64,000 nucleotides of DNA from Myrica gale. Lineage: Eukaryota; Streptophyta; Magnoliopsida; Fagales; Myricaceae. The stretch covers positions 21,341,840 to 21,405,839 of the forward strand of contig OZ005602.1 in the NCBI GenBank assembly GCA_963930655.1. Direction: 5' to 3'. Positions 34,345-47,329 of the stretch are shown one piece after another. A model generated the notes under the pieces. The model worked only from the letters and a program-made list of their open reading frames with translations, ran no database searches and was not told where the DNA came from. The position numbers and the translations under genes are program-made. The first letter of the stretch is position 1; every line of letters starts with the position of its first letter.

Positions 34345-37300
34345 ATGGAAAGATCTTGGATGAATGCGTGGAATAGGTTTAAAAGCCCTGACTATTGTGA
34401 CGGGGTTAAGGAGTTCATGACATTGGCTCGTAAATGTGTTGATGGGGCCAACAGGGTTAGGTGTCCATGTAGAATGTGTAATAATCGCTACTATAAGCCG
34501 TTAAATGTCATTGAAGACCATTTGTGGATAAAAGGTTTCGACCAAGACTACACCCAATGGATCTTCCATGGGGAGCAGGAGACTGCGAGTTGTTCCAATG
34601 TGAGAGCTCATGACGATAGTGATGAAGTGGTGGAAGAGGTTGATGGCTTGGAGCAAATGTTGGATGATGTTTTTATGGGGAATGTTGCAAGCTCCAACGA
34701 CGATGTACCTGCAAGTATTCACATGGACCGTGAGTCAAATCGTTTGCCGAATAGTTTTCAAAATCTGTGGGATGATGCCCAACAACCATTGTTTCCCGAC
34801 TCTACAAAATTTTCGAAGTTATCATTCATTGTGAAGTTACTACACATAAAGACCGTGAACAACTGGAGCATCAAATCATTTGACATGTTGATTGATCTAC
34901 TGCATAAAGCATTCGACGAGCTCGGAGTACAGTTGCCGGCGTCACATTACGAGGCGAAGCAGTTGAGACGGGGTCTTGGCTTTAGCTATGACAAGATAGA
35001 TGCCTGCAAGAATGATTGTGTGCTTTACTGGAAGGATCATTCAAATCTTGACTCTTGTCCGACATGTGGCGAGCCACGGTGGAGTTCTGAAGGGGGAAAA
35101 AAGAAATTGATTCCACAAAAGGTTTTGAGACATTTTCCACTAAAGCCGAGGCTTCAAAGACTGTTTATGTGCTCAAGTAGTGCCAAGGATATGAGATGGC
35201 ATGTGGATGGAAGGTGTGCAGACCCAACCAAAATGAGTCATCCTGCTGATTCGGTTGTATGGAAGGAATTAGATCACGACTACCCATGGTTTGCAAATGA
35301 GACTCGCAATGTGCGACTTGGGCTTGCTAGCGATGGTTTCAATCCTTTCGGAAACATGAGTACGAGTTACAGTGTTTGGCCTGTTATATTAACACCGTAC
35401 AACCTACCCCCATGGAAATGCATGAAAGATCCGTACTTCATGATGAGTTTGCTCATTCCAGGGCCTAGAGCACCTGGCAACGACATAGACATCTATCTCC
35501 AACCGTTAATAGACGAGCTCCAAGACTTGTGGGTAGAGGGTATCTTCACTTATGATGCATTTAAGAATGAGACGTTTAAGTTGCACGCATCCTTGATTTG
35601 GACTATCAATGATTTCCCGGCTTATGGAAATCTTTCTGGGTGGAGCACTAAAGGTAAAATGGCTTGTCCTTCTTGCAATGGGGATACGGGTTCGTTATGG
35701 TTAAAACATAGCAAAAAATGTTGTTTTATGGATCATCGTCGTTTTTTGCCAAGCGGACATTATTGGCGGAAAAAAAAGTCTGCATTCAATGGGAAAATTG
35801 AACTTCGGGGACCACCAGTTGCATTGTCAGGAGCAGATGTATTGGAACAGATGGAACAAATTAGGGATGTGAAGTTTGGTAAGTCACCCTTGCATAAGAA
35901 AAGGAAGCGGACCCCTGAAGAACTGAATTGGTGTAAGAGAAGTATCTTTTTCAATCTTCCCTATTGGTCCTCTTTGAAGTTAAGGCACAACCTCGATGTC
36001 ATGCACATTGAGAAAAATATCTGCGAAAGTGTGTTGGGGACTTTGATGGCCATTGATGGGAAGAACAAAGACACTGTTAAATCTAGGATAGACTTGGAGG
36101 AAATGGGAATCAAGTCAGATTTACACATTTTAAGGTGTGATGGGCATGCTTTGATGCCAGCTGCTTGCTACACATTGTCTAAACCTGAGCGAATGTCCTT
36201 TTGTCGATGGTTGAAATCCGTAAAATTTCCAGATGGTTTTGCTTCAAACGTTGGTAGGTGCGTAAATATTCCTGATTGCAAGATTTCGGGGATGAAGTCA
36301 CATGACTGCCACGTTTTCCTTCAGCGTTTGCTCCCAGTTGGTATTCGTGGGTTTTTAAAGGGTGATATCAGCAAGGCATTGACAGATCTTAGTTATTTCT
36401 TCCGGGCAATTTGTTCGAAAACATTAATAATCGAAGACTTGACAAGGCTTCAGGAAGAAATCGTTATAACCCTATGTAGGTTGGAGATGATATTCCCTCC
36501 TTCATTTTTTGATGTGATGGTCCACTTGGCTACTCACTTGCCACAAGAGGCTCTGCTTGCAGGCCCGGTCCAGTGCAGATGGATGTATCCTATGGAGCGA
36601 TTCTTAGGCAAGTTAAAACGGTTTGTGCCTAACAGATCTCGGCCGGAGGGCTCGATCGCTGAGGCATATATTGATTTTGAGTGTCTGACATTCTGTTCAA
36701 TGTACCTTGACGGTATCGAGACGAAGTTCAACCGTGTCGAACGAAATAACAACGATGTTATTCCCGTTAATGTCGGTTTTTTATCCGTTTTCTCTCATCC
36801 TCTTCGAACACTTGGCGCAGCTACACACCGATTGATGGATGATGATCTTTTTCACAAGGCCCAATGGTATATCCTCAACAATTGTTCGGAACTTCAGGAT
36901 TACTTGAGGTATTTACAATGTCTTGTCAACTAGATATATTTACAATGTCTTGTCAACTTCTTCCACAAATTCTCTATAATGATTCGTTTAATTGTTTCCC
37001 TCAGTGAACATTACGAGAAGGTGAGCAATGAATATACTGTTGACGTTGATGCAAGGCACGAATCAAGGTTTCCATTGTGGTTTAAAGATCACGTGAGGAC
37101 AACACTTGTGTTATACATATTTTTATCTCTTTTAACACTGTTTCATTTGAGACATTAATTTACGTTTTATGTAATTATTTGTGGATTAAAAGAATGCGCT
37201 CACAGAATGGAAATGGCGTTAATCAGCAAATGTACGCACTTGCGTGCGGTCCTGATCAAAGGGTCAGCGAATATGCAGGGTGTATCATGAATGGGAGACG

Positions 37301-37979
37301 ATTTCGCACGTATCGATCTGAACAAAAGCATCGCACACAAAATAGCGGCGTGGTGGTAGAAGGATGGCATGACTCTAAACTTTGTGACTTCTACGGCCAA
37401 ATAATCGATATCTTAGAGTTTCACTACATGGGCGAGAATAAGGTTTACTTATTCAAATGTAATTGGTTTGACACGGGGGATAAAAAACGTGGAGTGCGGG
37501 TTGAAGGACAAACAACGAGCGTGAATACATCACGTCGTTGGTACAAAGGGGATCCGTTTATATTGGCAACACAAGCACATCAAGTCTTTTACGTTGATGA
37601 CCCCAAATACGCGTCTGATTGGAAAGTGGTCCAAAAGATTGTCCCTAGAAATGAGTTTGATGGCCCATTAGTGACATCTGTTCAACTAGAGGTAGATAGA
37701 GTTGATGATGCTTACCAAGAGGATCAAATTGAGCCTTCAATGATACAAAGTCAAGCTGCAACGGTAGAGTCAGAAATAGCTTTACGTCGGGAAGATGTCC
37801 AGTTCAATCAAGTTGATGTGTCAACGATAGTGGATGTTGAAGCTGACGCTGAATATTATGAAGAAAATTTTATCGAGGAATCAGATAGTGATGAGACAGA
37901 GTTATCCGAATCCACCCCCTCTGATGATGACATTTCCGAGCAAACACATGAAAGTGAGGATTCAGATGACAATGACTAA
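34345..37979 (+). CDS. TNP2: CACTA transposase, TNP2 type
   Basis: Encodes the transposase that excises and reinserts the element. Exon 1 (34345 to about 36908) starts MERSWMNAWNRFKSPDYC with the transposase-associated Cys/His domain (CPCRMCNN ... HLWIKGF, residues 4-77). Next is the TNP2 domain with FNPFGNMSTSYSVWPVILTP and CMKDPYFMMSLLIPGP near residues 325-380, and DNLDVMHIEKN-like RHNLDVMHIEKNICESVLGT. The DUF4218 block follows, with LATHLPQEALLAGPVQCRWM. Exon 2 (37005 to about 37109; EHYEKVSNEYTVDVDARHES) and exon 3 (about 37193-37979) continue with QNSGVVVEGW, the DUF4216 block (KVYLFKCNWFDTGDKKRGV) and an acidic tail. Donor gtattta at 36909 and acceptor ctcag are clear; the second donor is uncertain (37093 or 37110), the latter keeping frame. 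Catalytic residues were not located. Confidence 0.92.
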
Positions 37980-40900
37980 TACTATGGTTAGTCTTGAACT
38001 GAACACATGTTTTCCATACTGTTGTTTGACTTCTGAATCTTATTGTCTCAGTTGATTGTAGCCTTTCTGAATTTGAAACCAGAGATGTCCTTGCTAAGTT
38101 GTTCTTTACAATTGTATGCAACAGCTAGAACTAAGACAGCCATAGCTTCTCAAAAAGCATTTTCTTATGTTTATGGTTGGCACCTTTGACTGGAGCGCTT
38201 AATATTCTTGTACTTTAACAAATAAGTGACAGTATTTTGAGTACTTGTCAGAGAATGGAAAAACCTTTGGGAACGAGTAAGCATCTTGAAAACTAACGCC
38301 ATCATAGTTGTCAATCCACAGTAGTTTCAGCTTGCATCTTATTATTTCCCTATATCACTTCATAACGATCCCATTTCTTTTTTGTCGACTTAAAGACCGA
38401 GCTACTTTACCTGGTTTTGGTCGTTTGAAAATGTACCATAAACTTGAGTTCAAGTCTCCAACATAGGTTGCAATTCTCTGTCTACTTTCGTGTGCACCAG
38501 AATATGGAATATTTTTATTTCATTTTACTTGCCTGTCCACCATAAAACGTTGGTGATTTGTACATCACATATAGTTGACAGGCTAACCGCCTTAGTTGTC
38601 ACTGGATAAAACCACAGTGACCACTTTATGGGCATTTCTGCCTTAAATGTATACTTCATCTCATTGTGTGGCATTCCGTTTGTGTGTACAAATTGTGTGT
38701 TAACTCTGGTGAAAATTTTCATTTCTAGTTGTCTCATAGACTAAGCAGAAGCTTTAAGGATCTTAATCGAGCACATCTCTGTTTCTTTCACCATATTTTC
38801 TTATTTTTCTTCTATTTGAAGAGAAAAATGAATGTGCTGGACCGGTGATTAATTTCCTCTTTTTTGTTTGTTACAAGCAGAAATAAAAGAAATCTTAACC
38901 TTAGTGTTGCGAGACTTGCGTTTTAGCTCAGCAGTGGTGCACCAGGTGAGTCTATCTATAATTGGTAAAAGTTTCAAATGTCGACTTCTGAACTAACTGT
39001 TCATACTGGCTATAACCTATGCCCTTGGTTTCACTCTAGCTGGTTTCCAGTTATACATTATTTCGGGCTTCCTGGTAATCTTGTTAAATTGGAAACACCT
39101 AAGAAAATTTGGTAGACTGAAATCTGTCCTATGGGTGTGAGATTTGCTTTAGTTATGTGACCTTATTTTGCTGGATAAAGTTGCAGCGTGTTATCTATCT
39201 TGAGCACTAACTATTTTGGCGACAGTTTGTAAGGATTTTATTAATTTACTGGATAAATGTGGGCCACAGATTTGGCACAGTGGAGACGCTGAAATTCTTT
39301 CTTTGGTGTCCTTGTTTCATCTGTTTTCTCCAATGAAAATGTATCCCCAATTCTTGTATTTTTTTCTATTTGTTGAAGATTCATAATATCTTTTAAGTAT
39401 GAAAAGTTTGCTTTGGCTAATTGTTTAATAGTTATCGGTCAAAATATGATAACGTAATATGCTCGACAGTTATTAACTGGGGTTTCAGTATATATGCGCC
39501 ATGACATTTTTATTTTTGGTTTTATGCAAAAGCCAATCTAGGCTCCTTGAGAAATATGCCATCATTGACATCTTTCTTTAAACACTTCATTTGTTCTCAG
39601 TAGTGTTGATCTTCTTTCCTGAACCTTGCATCACATGTCTACAATAGAATTTTTTTGCCTGTAACCAATGATTCTTCTGGATTTCCTCCTCGTAATGATG
39701 ATTTATACCGAATGGTATGATGCAGGAAGGTCTAGCTGCTGTTTTTGGGAATGGGTTATCAACAGCATGTGTTGTAAATTTGGGTGCTCAAGTGACATCA
39801 GTGATTTGCATTGAGGTATCGCAATAGTTTTGTAATCTTTTTTGACTTTTTGCTGCACATACAGGTCTGCTTCTTCACTTCAGAGGTCCTGTAGGTAAAT
39901 GTTTTTCAATTGTCCTACTTGAATTCTTTTCACTAGAAGAACTACCATTATCTTCACTACCAATTTTTTCCCCCGAATGAGTTTGATGGCCCATTTCTTT
40001 TGTTTATCTTCTTTGCTCCTTTTACCTTACTGTCTACACTCTTCTTGCCCTTGCCCTCATCTTGTGATGCACCTTGTATGGTGGAACTCTTTAATAAGCA
40101 ATGGTTGGTAAATGAGGGGCAGAGGGTTCAGCAGTTGCTTCAATGACTTCAAGCACATATGGGTAGTGAGTGTTATATCACTATAAAAAAGCATAAACAG
40201 TATAAATGTCTTCCAGATATATTGCTAACCTGCCCTTTTTCTCTATAACATTGTATCACATCTGACGGGAAGACGAACAGAAGCTTTTTTCTGATTTATT
40301 TCTTGGAAGTGCTGCTTGCTTTGTGATAATCTACCTCTTTGATGTGAATTTCTTTAGGTCAAGCTTTGCGTGGGGGATTTTTTAGAAAATGGTACTTCAT
40401 GGAAATGATTTATCGGTTAAACTTTTTTTTTCGGCGTTTAACTATCTAACCCAAGTATGTGAACCTGCTTTTGCTTTGTTTTTTTTTATCTGTTTCGTCT
40501 GCATTTACACCTGTTTTTGTTATTAACTTCCCTCTCGCCCTCCACCTTGGTGTCTGACTTGTTAAAACTGTGGAGAAGATTTATGGATAACTTGTATGAC
40601 TTATTTGTTTGCGTTAAGAAAATATAGTTGGAAACGTTTCCTTTCTTTGTTACTGGGTGTTTATGATTTTTGGGTTTTGTTTCTTCTCTCGCAAATTTCT
40701 GTTTCAATTTTTATTTGGTTTGTAGAAACGAGTCTTGTAGAGTGATTGAAAAGATCCCAGTATTTTCGATGTACTTGTGCAAAAATAAGTACTCGTGGAT
40801 GTGGGTTTAATTTCTCCTTTTGAAAGTTGATCTTCGAGGACTCGACGTGGAGTCTGATCAATTAGTTGAGTTATTCGGCATGGAATTGCTATCTTTTTAT

Positions 40901-42856
40901 ATAAGATCATGTTAAGGGTACAACTTAATTGTGTTGGATTTATAGTTAATTGGTCTTGTTGTGCAGATCTTGTTTTTATGTTTCTCTTCATTTTGCTTTC
41001 ATGGTATTCATAGGGATCATAATTGGCTGATAACGTGGTTGATTCAGATCAGGAGATTATTACTCCACTGTGATCTGTTTTATCAACATATTATATTTAC
41101 TTCTCTACATACTGTTTTGGTGTTCTGTCTTCGCTCTTTTTGACTTGAATTTTCATTTTGGGGTAATTCATGATGGTGTACTTTTATGTTTAATGTTTGC
41201 AGGTGTTTACTAGTTACTATCTCATCCGGGGATTTCACAATCAGAAGATTACGCGGAAGTGCATAGTACTGCATAGAGTAGAAGTTGCAGTGCATGAATC
41301 AAAAAAATATCTGTGAGGAATTGCTACAGATTTAGGGTAAAGAAGGATTATAAGTTTGGCAAATGTTTGATTTCAATGTCCATTTACTTGTTGGAAAGAA
41401 TCAACGGAAGGGGAACAACATAGAGTAACCATGTTTGCTTCTGTTTTCTCAATCACGCAAGACACAAGACAATTCAATACCACGTTTTAGAAAATTAAAA
41501 TCAATCCCGCAAGACACAAGAGATCGAATAGAATAAGAAGGGAGAAGAAAAAAAATGTATATATAAGAAATTTTTTTAACAAATAAATTATTACTTCAAA
41601 ATAAGAATAAAAAAAGAAGGTGTGTGTTAGGATATGTGAGAGGTGCTTCAATGAAGTGGCTTATAATTTTACGCGTATAGAAGTTGAAGCTGCAGTTTAC
41701 AAAATAGATCGTGCGAAAGGGTTAATGGCTAATTCCATTAAAGCTGCAGTTCCAAGACTTTCACGGGCATCTCAAAAGCGGGAACTAATTCGCGCCCAGC
41801 GCCCTCACGTCTCAACCAAAGGAAAAAACAGAACGTCCAGACGAAGAAACTGCCAAATTGCTTCTTGAAGACGGTACGTTCCAGCTCCATTCCTGTCGCC
41901 ACCAACGGAATTCGGAGGAATCTCAACTCTTCTCATTTTGTGACAGCAGGTACGTACAGATCAGACAACTCCATTTGCTTGCCTGGCAATAATGCCTCAA
42001 TGTAGGAAACCTTGCACCTAACCTTTTCTGGACTCTGATATTTGTCTGGCCTGATGATCAGAAATATCCCAACGACTGCAACTTAATTGGTAAATCTTGT
42101 TAGCACCATTTAATTAGTTTGTTCATGTTCTCTTAATTATACTTGTTTTCTATCATATGGAGAAATTTTAGTCCCAAATTGCCTCTAAAACAGAAAAATG
42201 AGAAGAGAAACATGTCAGTTATAAATCTTTGGAATCTAATTCAAACCGCGTACATACCTATTTCTTTTGTCTCATGTAGTCTGCTGTTGTTCGATATATA
42301 GGAAAGCACATAACTTCTTAGCATTATATAGTTGGTCTATACCTACTCCATTACTGTGGCATTGTATTAGTTAGTCCTACGATCGAGTAGTCCCCCGCCG
42401 TCTCTGAGTGCAGGAAATATATATATATATATATTAATGTAAAGCTTCATTAAATTACACAGTCCTTCTCATATATATTTTGTGCTGCTTCCAATTCTCT
42501 CCCTTTGCAATGGGCCGGTCATTAAGTAGCTTTCATATATAATGTTTTGAATAGAAGCTTGAAAATAGCTTTGCTCAGTTGTGATGTTTTGGAGTTCACC
42601 TCCGGCATAAAATTGAATAAATTCCAGCAACTATTTCGATTATATAATATTATATCCAGCAAAAACGAGAAGGAAATAACTCCAAAGAAGAAAGAGCAGC
42701 AAAATCTGGCTGTGTAGTCAGGAGGCCTAGCACTTTCGTTTTGAGATTTGCATGTTTGATCTATAATGAATGGTATTGATGCAGTGGCTTGTTCTCAAGC
42801 TTTTGTGGATACAATACATGCTTTCTTGTATTTCTTAGGTACTCACGCAATATTCG
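37980..42856. other. CACTA inter-gene region
   Basis: Apart from the two actin-related exons listed separately, no coding family was recognised. The region is T-rich on the plus strand, in keeping with captured intron DNA. A segment at 42690-42856 with acceptor ttgatgcag at 42781 probably belongs to the 5' UTR of the following gene. Confidence 0.45.
38881..39815 (+). pseudogene. ARP9: Captured actin-related protein (ARP9-like) gene fragment, two exons
   Basis: Exon a (38881-38945) follows a acaagcag acceptor and encodes IKEILTLVLRDLRFSSAVVHQ before a gtgagt donor. Exon b (39726-39815) follows gatgcag and encodes EGLAAVFGNGLSTACVVNLG then AQVTSVICIE before gtatcg. Joined, the two exons stay in frame and match the nucleotide-fold region of plant actin-related protein 9 (a nuclear actin-family protein). 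No flanking ARP9 exons were found, so this is a fragment of a host gene carried inside the CACTA element, same strand as its genes. Exons have no stop codons. The ARP9 assignment is from memory of the motif; another actin-related class is possible. Confidence 0.7.
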
Positions 42857-44612
42857 ATGGCTCCAAGAGTTGCAAGAGGTGGAGGCCAGTGTAGCCGTGT
42901 GCAGCAATCCAACAGGAGGGCCCAAGTGGAGAACTTGCAACCGACAGCAAGTTATGCATTCAGAGGGTCTTCTCCGGTGGGATCCGATGATTCCACCCAA
43001 GCACCTGACGGTTTTCAATCAGAGTTAGGAGGGCCAGTTCTGAACCAACATGTTCTTGGTGACAGCCAGGAAGGTATGTGTTATTTGTATGTACTCTTTG
43101 CACATTACGATGGAAGGATTGAAAAATTATATCAAAGTAGGACTTTTGATTATCAGTAAACTCAGCTTGACTAAAAATGTCATGTTTTTTATGCTTGTCG
43201 CTTACCACATAAGATAACCAAATCCAGCGACGGGGACGAGGCAAGGCGAAGGGAATGGAGTTCCTCAAACTACGCAAGTTATGTCGTGTACCAGTGAGGG
43301 TACCAGATGGTTCAAGAGGGCCTTCGAAAGACAATTGCCTTGTATTCGCATCAAGGGTGACATACATTGTCAAACGGTTTGCAAATATGAGATACAAGTG
43401 CTGGTCATTGGTGCCAAAAGAGGACAAAGAAGAGTTGTATAATCGTGTGCTGGTGAGAATAAGAATATTGACTTAATGTGTGACAATATTGAATCTATGG
43501 TATAAATATTGGGTTAGTAATCGGGGACTAGTTATATGTTTTCTAATAGCTCACCTGTGGTTCTAGGGAGACTTCGAGATGGATTGGGAACGATTCGAGG
43601 ATCGCGAATGCATCAAAGCAAAATTGGCTTACAGCTATAAAACATATAGGTACAATCTACACAATGTTTATAAGAAGTATCCATCGAAAGAGGTTGCCTT
43701 GTCCAATGCTCCCGAAGAAATAGGTGAAGAAACTTGGAAGCAAATGTGCGAACAATGGGATGAAGATAAATACAAGGTAAGAGCAGCAATTTTGTATAGT
43801 GAGCTAAAATTTTATTGCACATGAATTTATGCACACTACATTTGAATGCATCACATGAATTTGTTCAAAATGATTGAATGTTGTTTAGAGCGTGTGCAAG
43901 AGGAACACGGTTAATCGGAGCAAGCTCATTGTGCCCCACACATCGGGATCAAAGTCACTACAAAACCTTCGTGCTGAGAAGGTATATAAACATTTCTTCT
44001 GTAATCTGTTTGGGTCCATTGCATAATTTTATTAGATGATATAATTGAATTATTTTGTTCTCAATGTGCAGAACGTGGAGGAGGAGAGCCTAATTGAGTT
44101 CTACAAGCGCTCTCATGTCACAAAGCGAGATGACAACTTCATAAATGACAAGGCTGAACATACATATGTAACTCTTCATGATGCTATTTAGTCCTTGCTT
44201 ATTTATCATATGGTCAATAACACTAATTGTCATTTGTGCATGCACTAAATTGACTACGCAGGAGGAGATGATGAAGCTATTTGCAGAGCGAGATCCTACT
44301 AAAACAAATTTAGAAGTGGTTGGGCATGTATTCCATGAGGTGTTGGGGCATAAATCCGGATACACTCGGGGTTTAGGAAACTCAGTGATCCCCACACCAT
44401 CTATCACATCGCGGTCAGCTCATGTCACCCACCTAACACAACAAGTGGATAAGTATAAGTCTGAAATGGAGACATTCAAGGAGCAATACTTGGATGTTAA
44501 AGCAACCTTGGAAGAGTTTATGGCGCGGTTTCAATCTTATGATGAAAAGTTCGCCGAGATCAATAAATCACAAATGTTCTCCAACGATGAGACCGAAGCC
44601 CCTACCCCATGA
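42857..44612 (+). CDS. Second CACTA protein, Ptta/En/Spm transposase family (transposase_24 type)
   Basis: Six predicted exons: 42857-43073, 43214-43452, 43567-43776, 43889-43981, 44072-44167 and 44262-44612, all with GT-AG junctions and frame kept throughout, giving about 401 residues. Readable blocks: an RG-rich start (MAPRVARGGGQ), GRGKAKGMEFLKLRKLCRVP, WSLVPKEDKEELYNRVL, MDWERFEDREC, SVCKRNTVNRSKLIVPHTSG, SLIEFYKRSHVTKRDDNFIN and GHKSGYTRGLG, then a coiled-coil-like C-terminus (QQVDKYKSEMETFKEQYLDV). This is the TNPA-side protein of plant CACTA elements, which binds element ends and assists the TNP2 transposase. The second acceptor (taag at 43213) was chosen because it restores frame. 5' UTR is probably spliced (acceptor at 42781). 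Confidence 0.85.
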
Positions 44613-45180
44613 CATGAACGCACGGTAAGAGTTTGGATCAATGTTATGAAGGCCTTCTTATGGTTTGATTTATGTTTTTTCGATGGGTGCAAAATTAGTG
44701 ATGTTGATGACTAGATGTACTTGGTAGTTTTTTATTCAGTATTGAACAAATTTCGTTAATGGTGTGGCCAAACTCTCTTTGATTAATGAATGAGTATTAG
44801 TTGCATATTGTATACATGATTGAAATTTTATTTATGCAGATTTAAATGATCTTTTAAGTTTCAAATATACTGTGCACCTGTTTAATGCACCAATGCGTCT
44901 TTTACCTTATAAAACCAGATTTTTAGGGAGAATAATGTCAATATAATTTTATTTTTTTATTTCTTTTTCTATAAGTGTCAATAAGTTTATTACTTTTACT
45001 TTTTTACGTGTTTTACTTTAAAAGCAAATACTTTATAAATCTATTGTTCAGTTTTTCTTTAGCTGAAAAAAGAAGACGTACGCAGAACCATTAACAAGAA
45101 ATAAAGTTGGAAAGGTGTTGTTATCAGAATGCAAAATGCAACGTATAATAAAAAAAACGAAGACGTAAAATGCAAATCCA
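44613..45180. other. CACTA 3' region, no gene seen
   Basis: AT-rich 3' flank of the second transposon gene. Nothing else recognised. Confidence 0.4.
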
Positions 45181-45194
45181 ATAACGACAACTAC

Positions 45195-45440
45195 AAACGT
45201 TGACAGACTCGACACAGAGATAACATATCTCCCACGACGACCAAAACAGAGGGCGTCGACAGACTCGATCACAGAGATAATATATCTCCCGCCACGACCA
45301 AAACAGAGGTCGTCGACAGACTCGACACAGATAAAATATCTCACATCACGACCACAACAAAGGACGTCGACAGAGAACAGAGTGACAAAAAATTTTCCAC
45401 GACAGACGACAGAGGACGTCGACACAGAGTGCACAAATAT
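45195..45440. repeat. CACTA 3' subterminal array, 52-58 bp units with GTCGAC
   Basis: GTCGAC occurs at about 45255, 45312, 45366 and 45418, each beginning a unit of the form gtcgacagactcgacacaga, gataa-atatctc and cacgaccaaaacagagg. Units vary by small indels. Between this array and the terminus, further cgacg and ccgtcg motifs occur on both strands. The array differs in sequence from the 5' one. Confidence 0.85.
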
Positions 45441-45819
45441 TTCCGTCGAGATTATGTGACGATTTTAAGCGATCTCGACAACTATTTTTTTTCCGTCGGA
45501 GATTATGGGTCGACGACTCTTACACCGTTGGAGAATATCTGAGGACCATAATGAAGCTGTCGGCGTTGAGTTTGCAACGCCGACCACCCCCAATTAAAGC
45601 CGACGGGAAGACTGGTTTTGGCCGCCGAAGAAAACGGTCACTGATAGTCGGATATGCAGCGACGATGAAGGAAGGTGGTGCTGACTTCTAAATGCCGACG
45701 CATTATCGCCGACCATCCTTCGACCACCGCTTACCGTCCCCGTTGACAAATCCCGACGGAAATAAGAGTTTTCAACGACATCTGTATCCGTCGTTGAAAA
45801 CAACAATTCTTGTAGTGAT

Positions 45820-46180
45820 ATAACAATTTGTACACCACAAAGTACCAATTCGCAGAAATCAAATGTACTCAAATCTCATGAATAAACAAAGCACCAAATC
45901 CTCTAGAATTTCACCTATACCAGACCACCAGTTCGCAGAGATCAAAAGAACTAAGAAGTTACCTCAGGGATGAGAGATAGAGACACGACAAGGGAGAGAG
46001 ACTTCGTTCCTGGGGCCGGGGCCGAAGAGGATGAGCTGTGCGTGAGGGAAGGGGTTATGTGACGTGTGTGAGGGAGGGGCTAGGGCCTGAGGGGGATGAG
46101 GCGCGGCTGAGGGATGGAGGCAGGAGGGGATGGGGATGTGTTTGTGCGTGAGGGAGGGGGAGGGGGGGTTGTGCGATGTG
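45820..46180 (+). repeat. Block A segment with G-rich tract
   Basis: Matches 61160-61503 of block B. From about 46010 to 46175 the plus strand is a succession of gggagg-type runs that could form G-quadruplexes. Function unknown. Confidence 0.7.
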
Positions 46181-46569
46181 CAGTGGCGGATCCAGGATCG
46201 ATTTTCATGGGGTCGAACTTTACATGCAAAATAACAAGAATTTTTTTTCTTAGTAATGCAAACAATTTTCTTAAAGTTACAATATCGAAAATTAAATACT
46301 AAAAGCATTAAAAATAATAGAATACACGTACTGTACTATGTAGTACGACTGAGAGATGACAATTGCATCCTACCATGCAATCATTCATCCAGTCATCTCT
46401 CATCCTGTTACGCAAATCACTCTTGATGAGAAACTAAAGCTATATCAATGATTTCAGTCAATTATCTGAATGCAGCAACACCAGCAAAGCTAGTATTCTG
46501 GATTCTAGCCAATATTAATGTGAAAGTCCACATTTAGAGAGAGAGAAAAAGGGAAATTAAAATAATAAC

Positions 46570-47328
46570 CTGTAAAGAAGACAAGCAAAGTCACAATGAA
46601 GGCCCTCATCTCTAGAAATAAGCTCATTCGAGAATGTCAAACCCGTCATCATTCCCCTCTTCTTGAGCCAAAATATGGCACAGAAGCTGAGAACCACAAA
46701 CAATAAATATATAAAAATATGTCCAGCAGAATATATAAGGATCAATACAGAAACACCATCGTATCCTCAGATCCATTATTTCTTAGAAGACAACCTTCCT
46801 GAGAAAAAGATTCCTTCAACACATGCAAAACCGACAAGTCTCTCTGCAAACGAGGTGGAACTGCACAAGAAGAAGCATAAAGAAACATTGTTAAAAGCAA
46901 TAGGACCCTCACACATGATGCAAAATGAGAATTATTCTCCAAAACTGCAAGTATTCATAGATAAACACCTCCAAGCCACAGAAGAGTAAATGCATGAAGG
47001 GCTTCCTTTACTATTATTGCTACATGTAAGAAATATTCAAGCATAAATCATAAATTCAAACAGACCTATGAATCCAATCTAAAGCCCACTTAGCCTTCTT
47101 AGCAACACAAGGAATGTTCTCGATTGCATTGAACAATCTATGCTTCTCTTTTGAATCCTTGATATATATCTCCAGAAGCAAGCTGTACATTTCTGATAGT
47201 GGGCAGCAGAAAAAAATCGAAATCAGGAAGCATGCATTAAGCTATAGAAAGAAACAGAAGACCAATTACAAAGCTTTACCAGAATGAATACTCTCCATTG
47301 CAATTTGAAATCCATAGAATGCCCGAGC
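46570..47328 (-). pseudogene. RNR2: Captured ribonucleotide reductase small subunit (R2) fragment, four exons
   Basis: Reading the minus strand, exons at 47328-47280 (ARAFYGFQIAMESIHS), 47192-47066 ([20 protein letters not shown] then [20 protein letters not shown]), 46860-46795 (STSFAERLVGFACVEGIFFS) and 46686-46570 ([20 protein letters not shown] then [18 protein letters not shown]) join in frame across three introns with GT-AG borders. R2 is the diiron subunit that generates the tyrosyl radical for dNTP synthesis. The E-x-x-H pairs that bind iron (ESIH; EGLH) are present, but the upstream exons with the radical tyrosine and the C-terminal exons are absent. No stop codons lie in the four exons. 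It cannot make a working enzyme alone; it is a recent capture of a genomic segment. Confidence 0.88.
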
Positions 47329-47329
47329 C

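Larger units (their letters stand above)
31432..45817 (+). mobile_element. CACTA (En/Spm) transposon, 14.4 kb, apparently complete
   Basis: Begins CACTACAAGAAAGTTGGGC and ends with the inverse terminus CTTGTAGTG; inner terminal matches include ttcaacgacg on both ends. It is flanked by ATA on each side (31429-31431 and 45818-45820). The duplicate block B has the unoccupied site ggatatataacaatttg at 59158-59174 with a single ATA, which fixes both ends. Contents in order: an 80-bp subterminal array, a LINE-like fragment, a TNP2-type transposase gene, two captured actin-related exons, a second transposase-family gene, and a 3' subterminal array. Both element genes read open after splicing, so it may be autonomous. 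Confidence 0.95.

Noticed and set aside
46663-46989. 108-codon open frame on the plus strand in the hAT-type element
   Set aside because: It lies antisense to the ribonucleotide reductase exons, which have splice borders and clear motifs.
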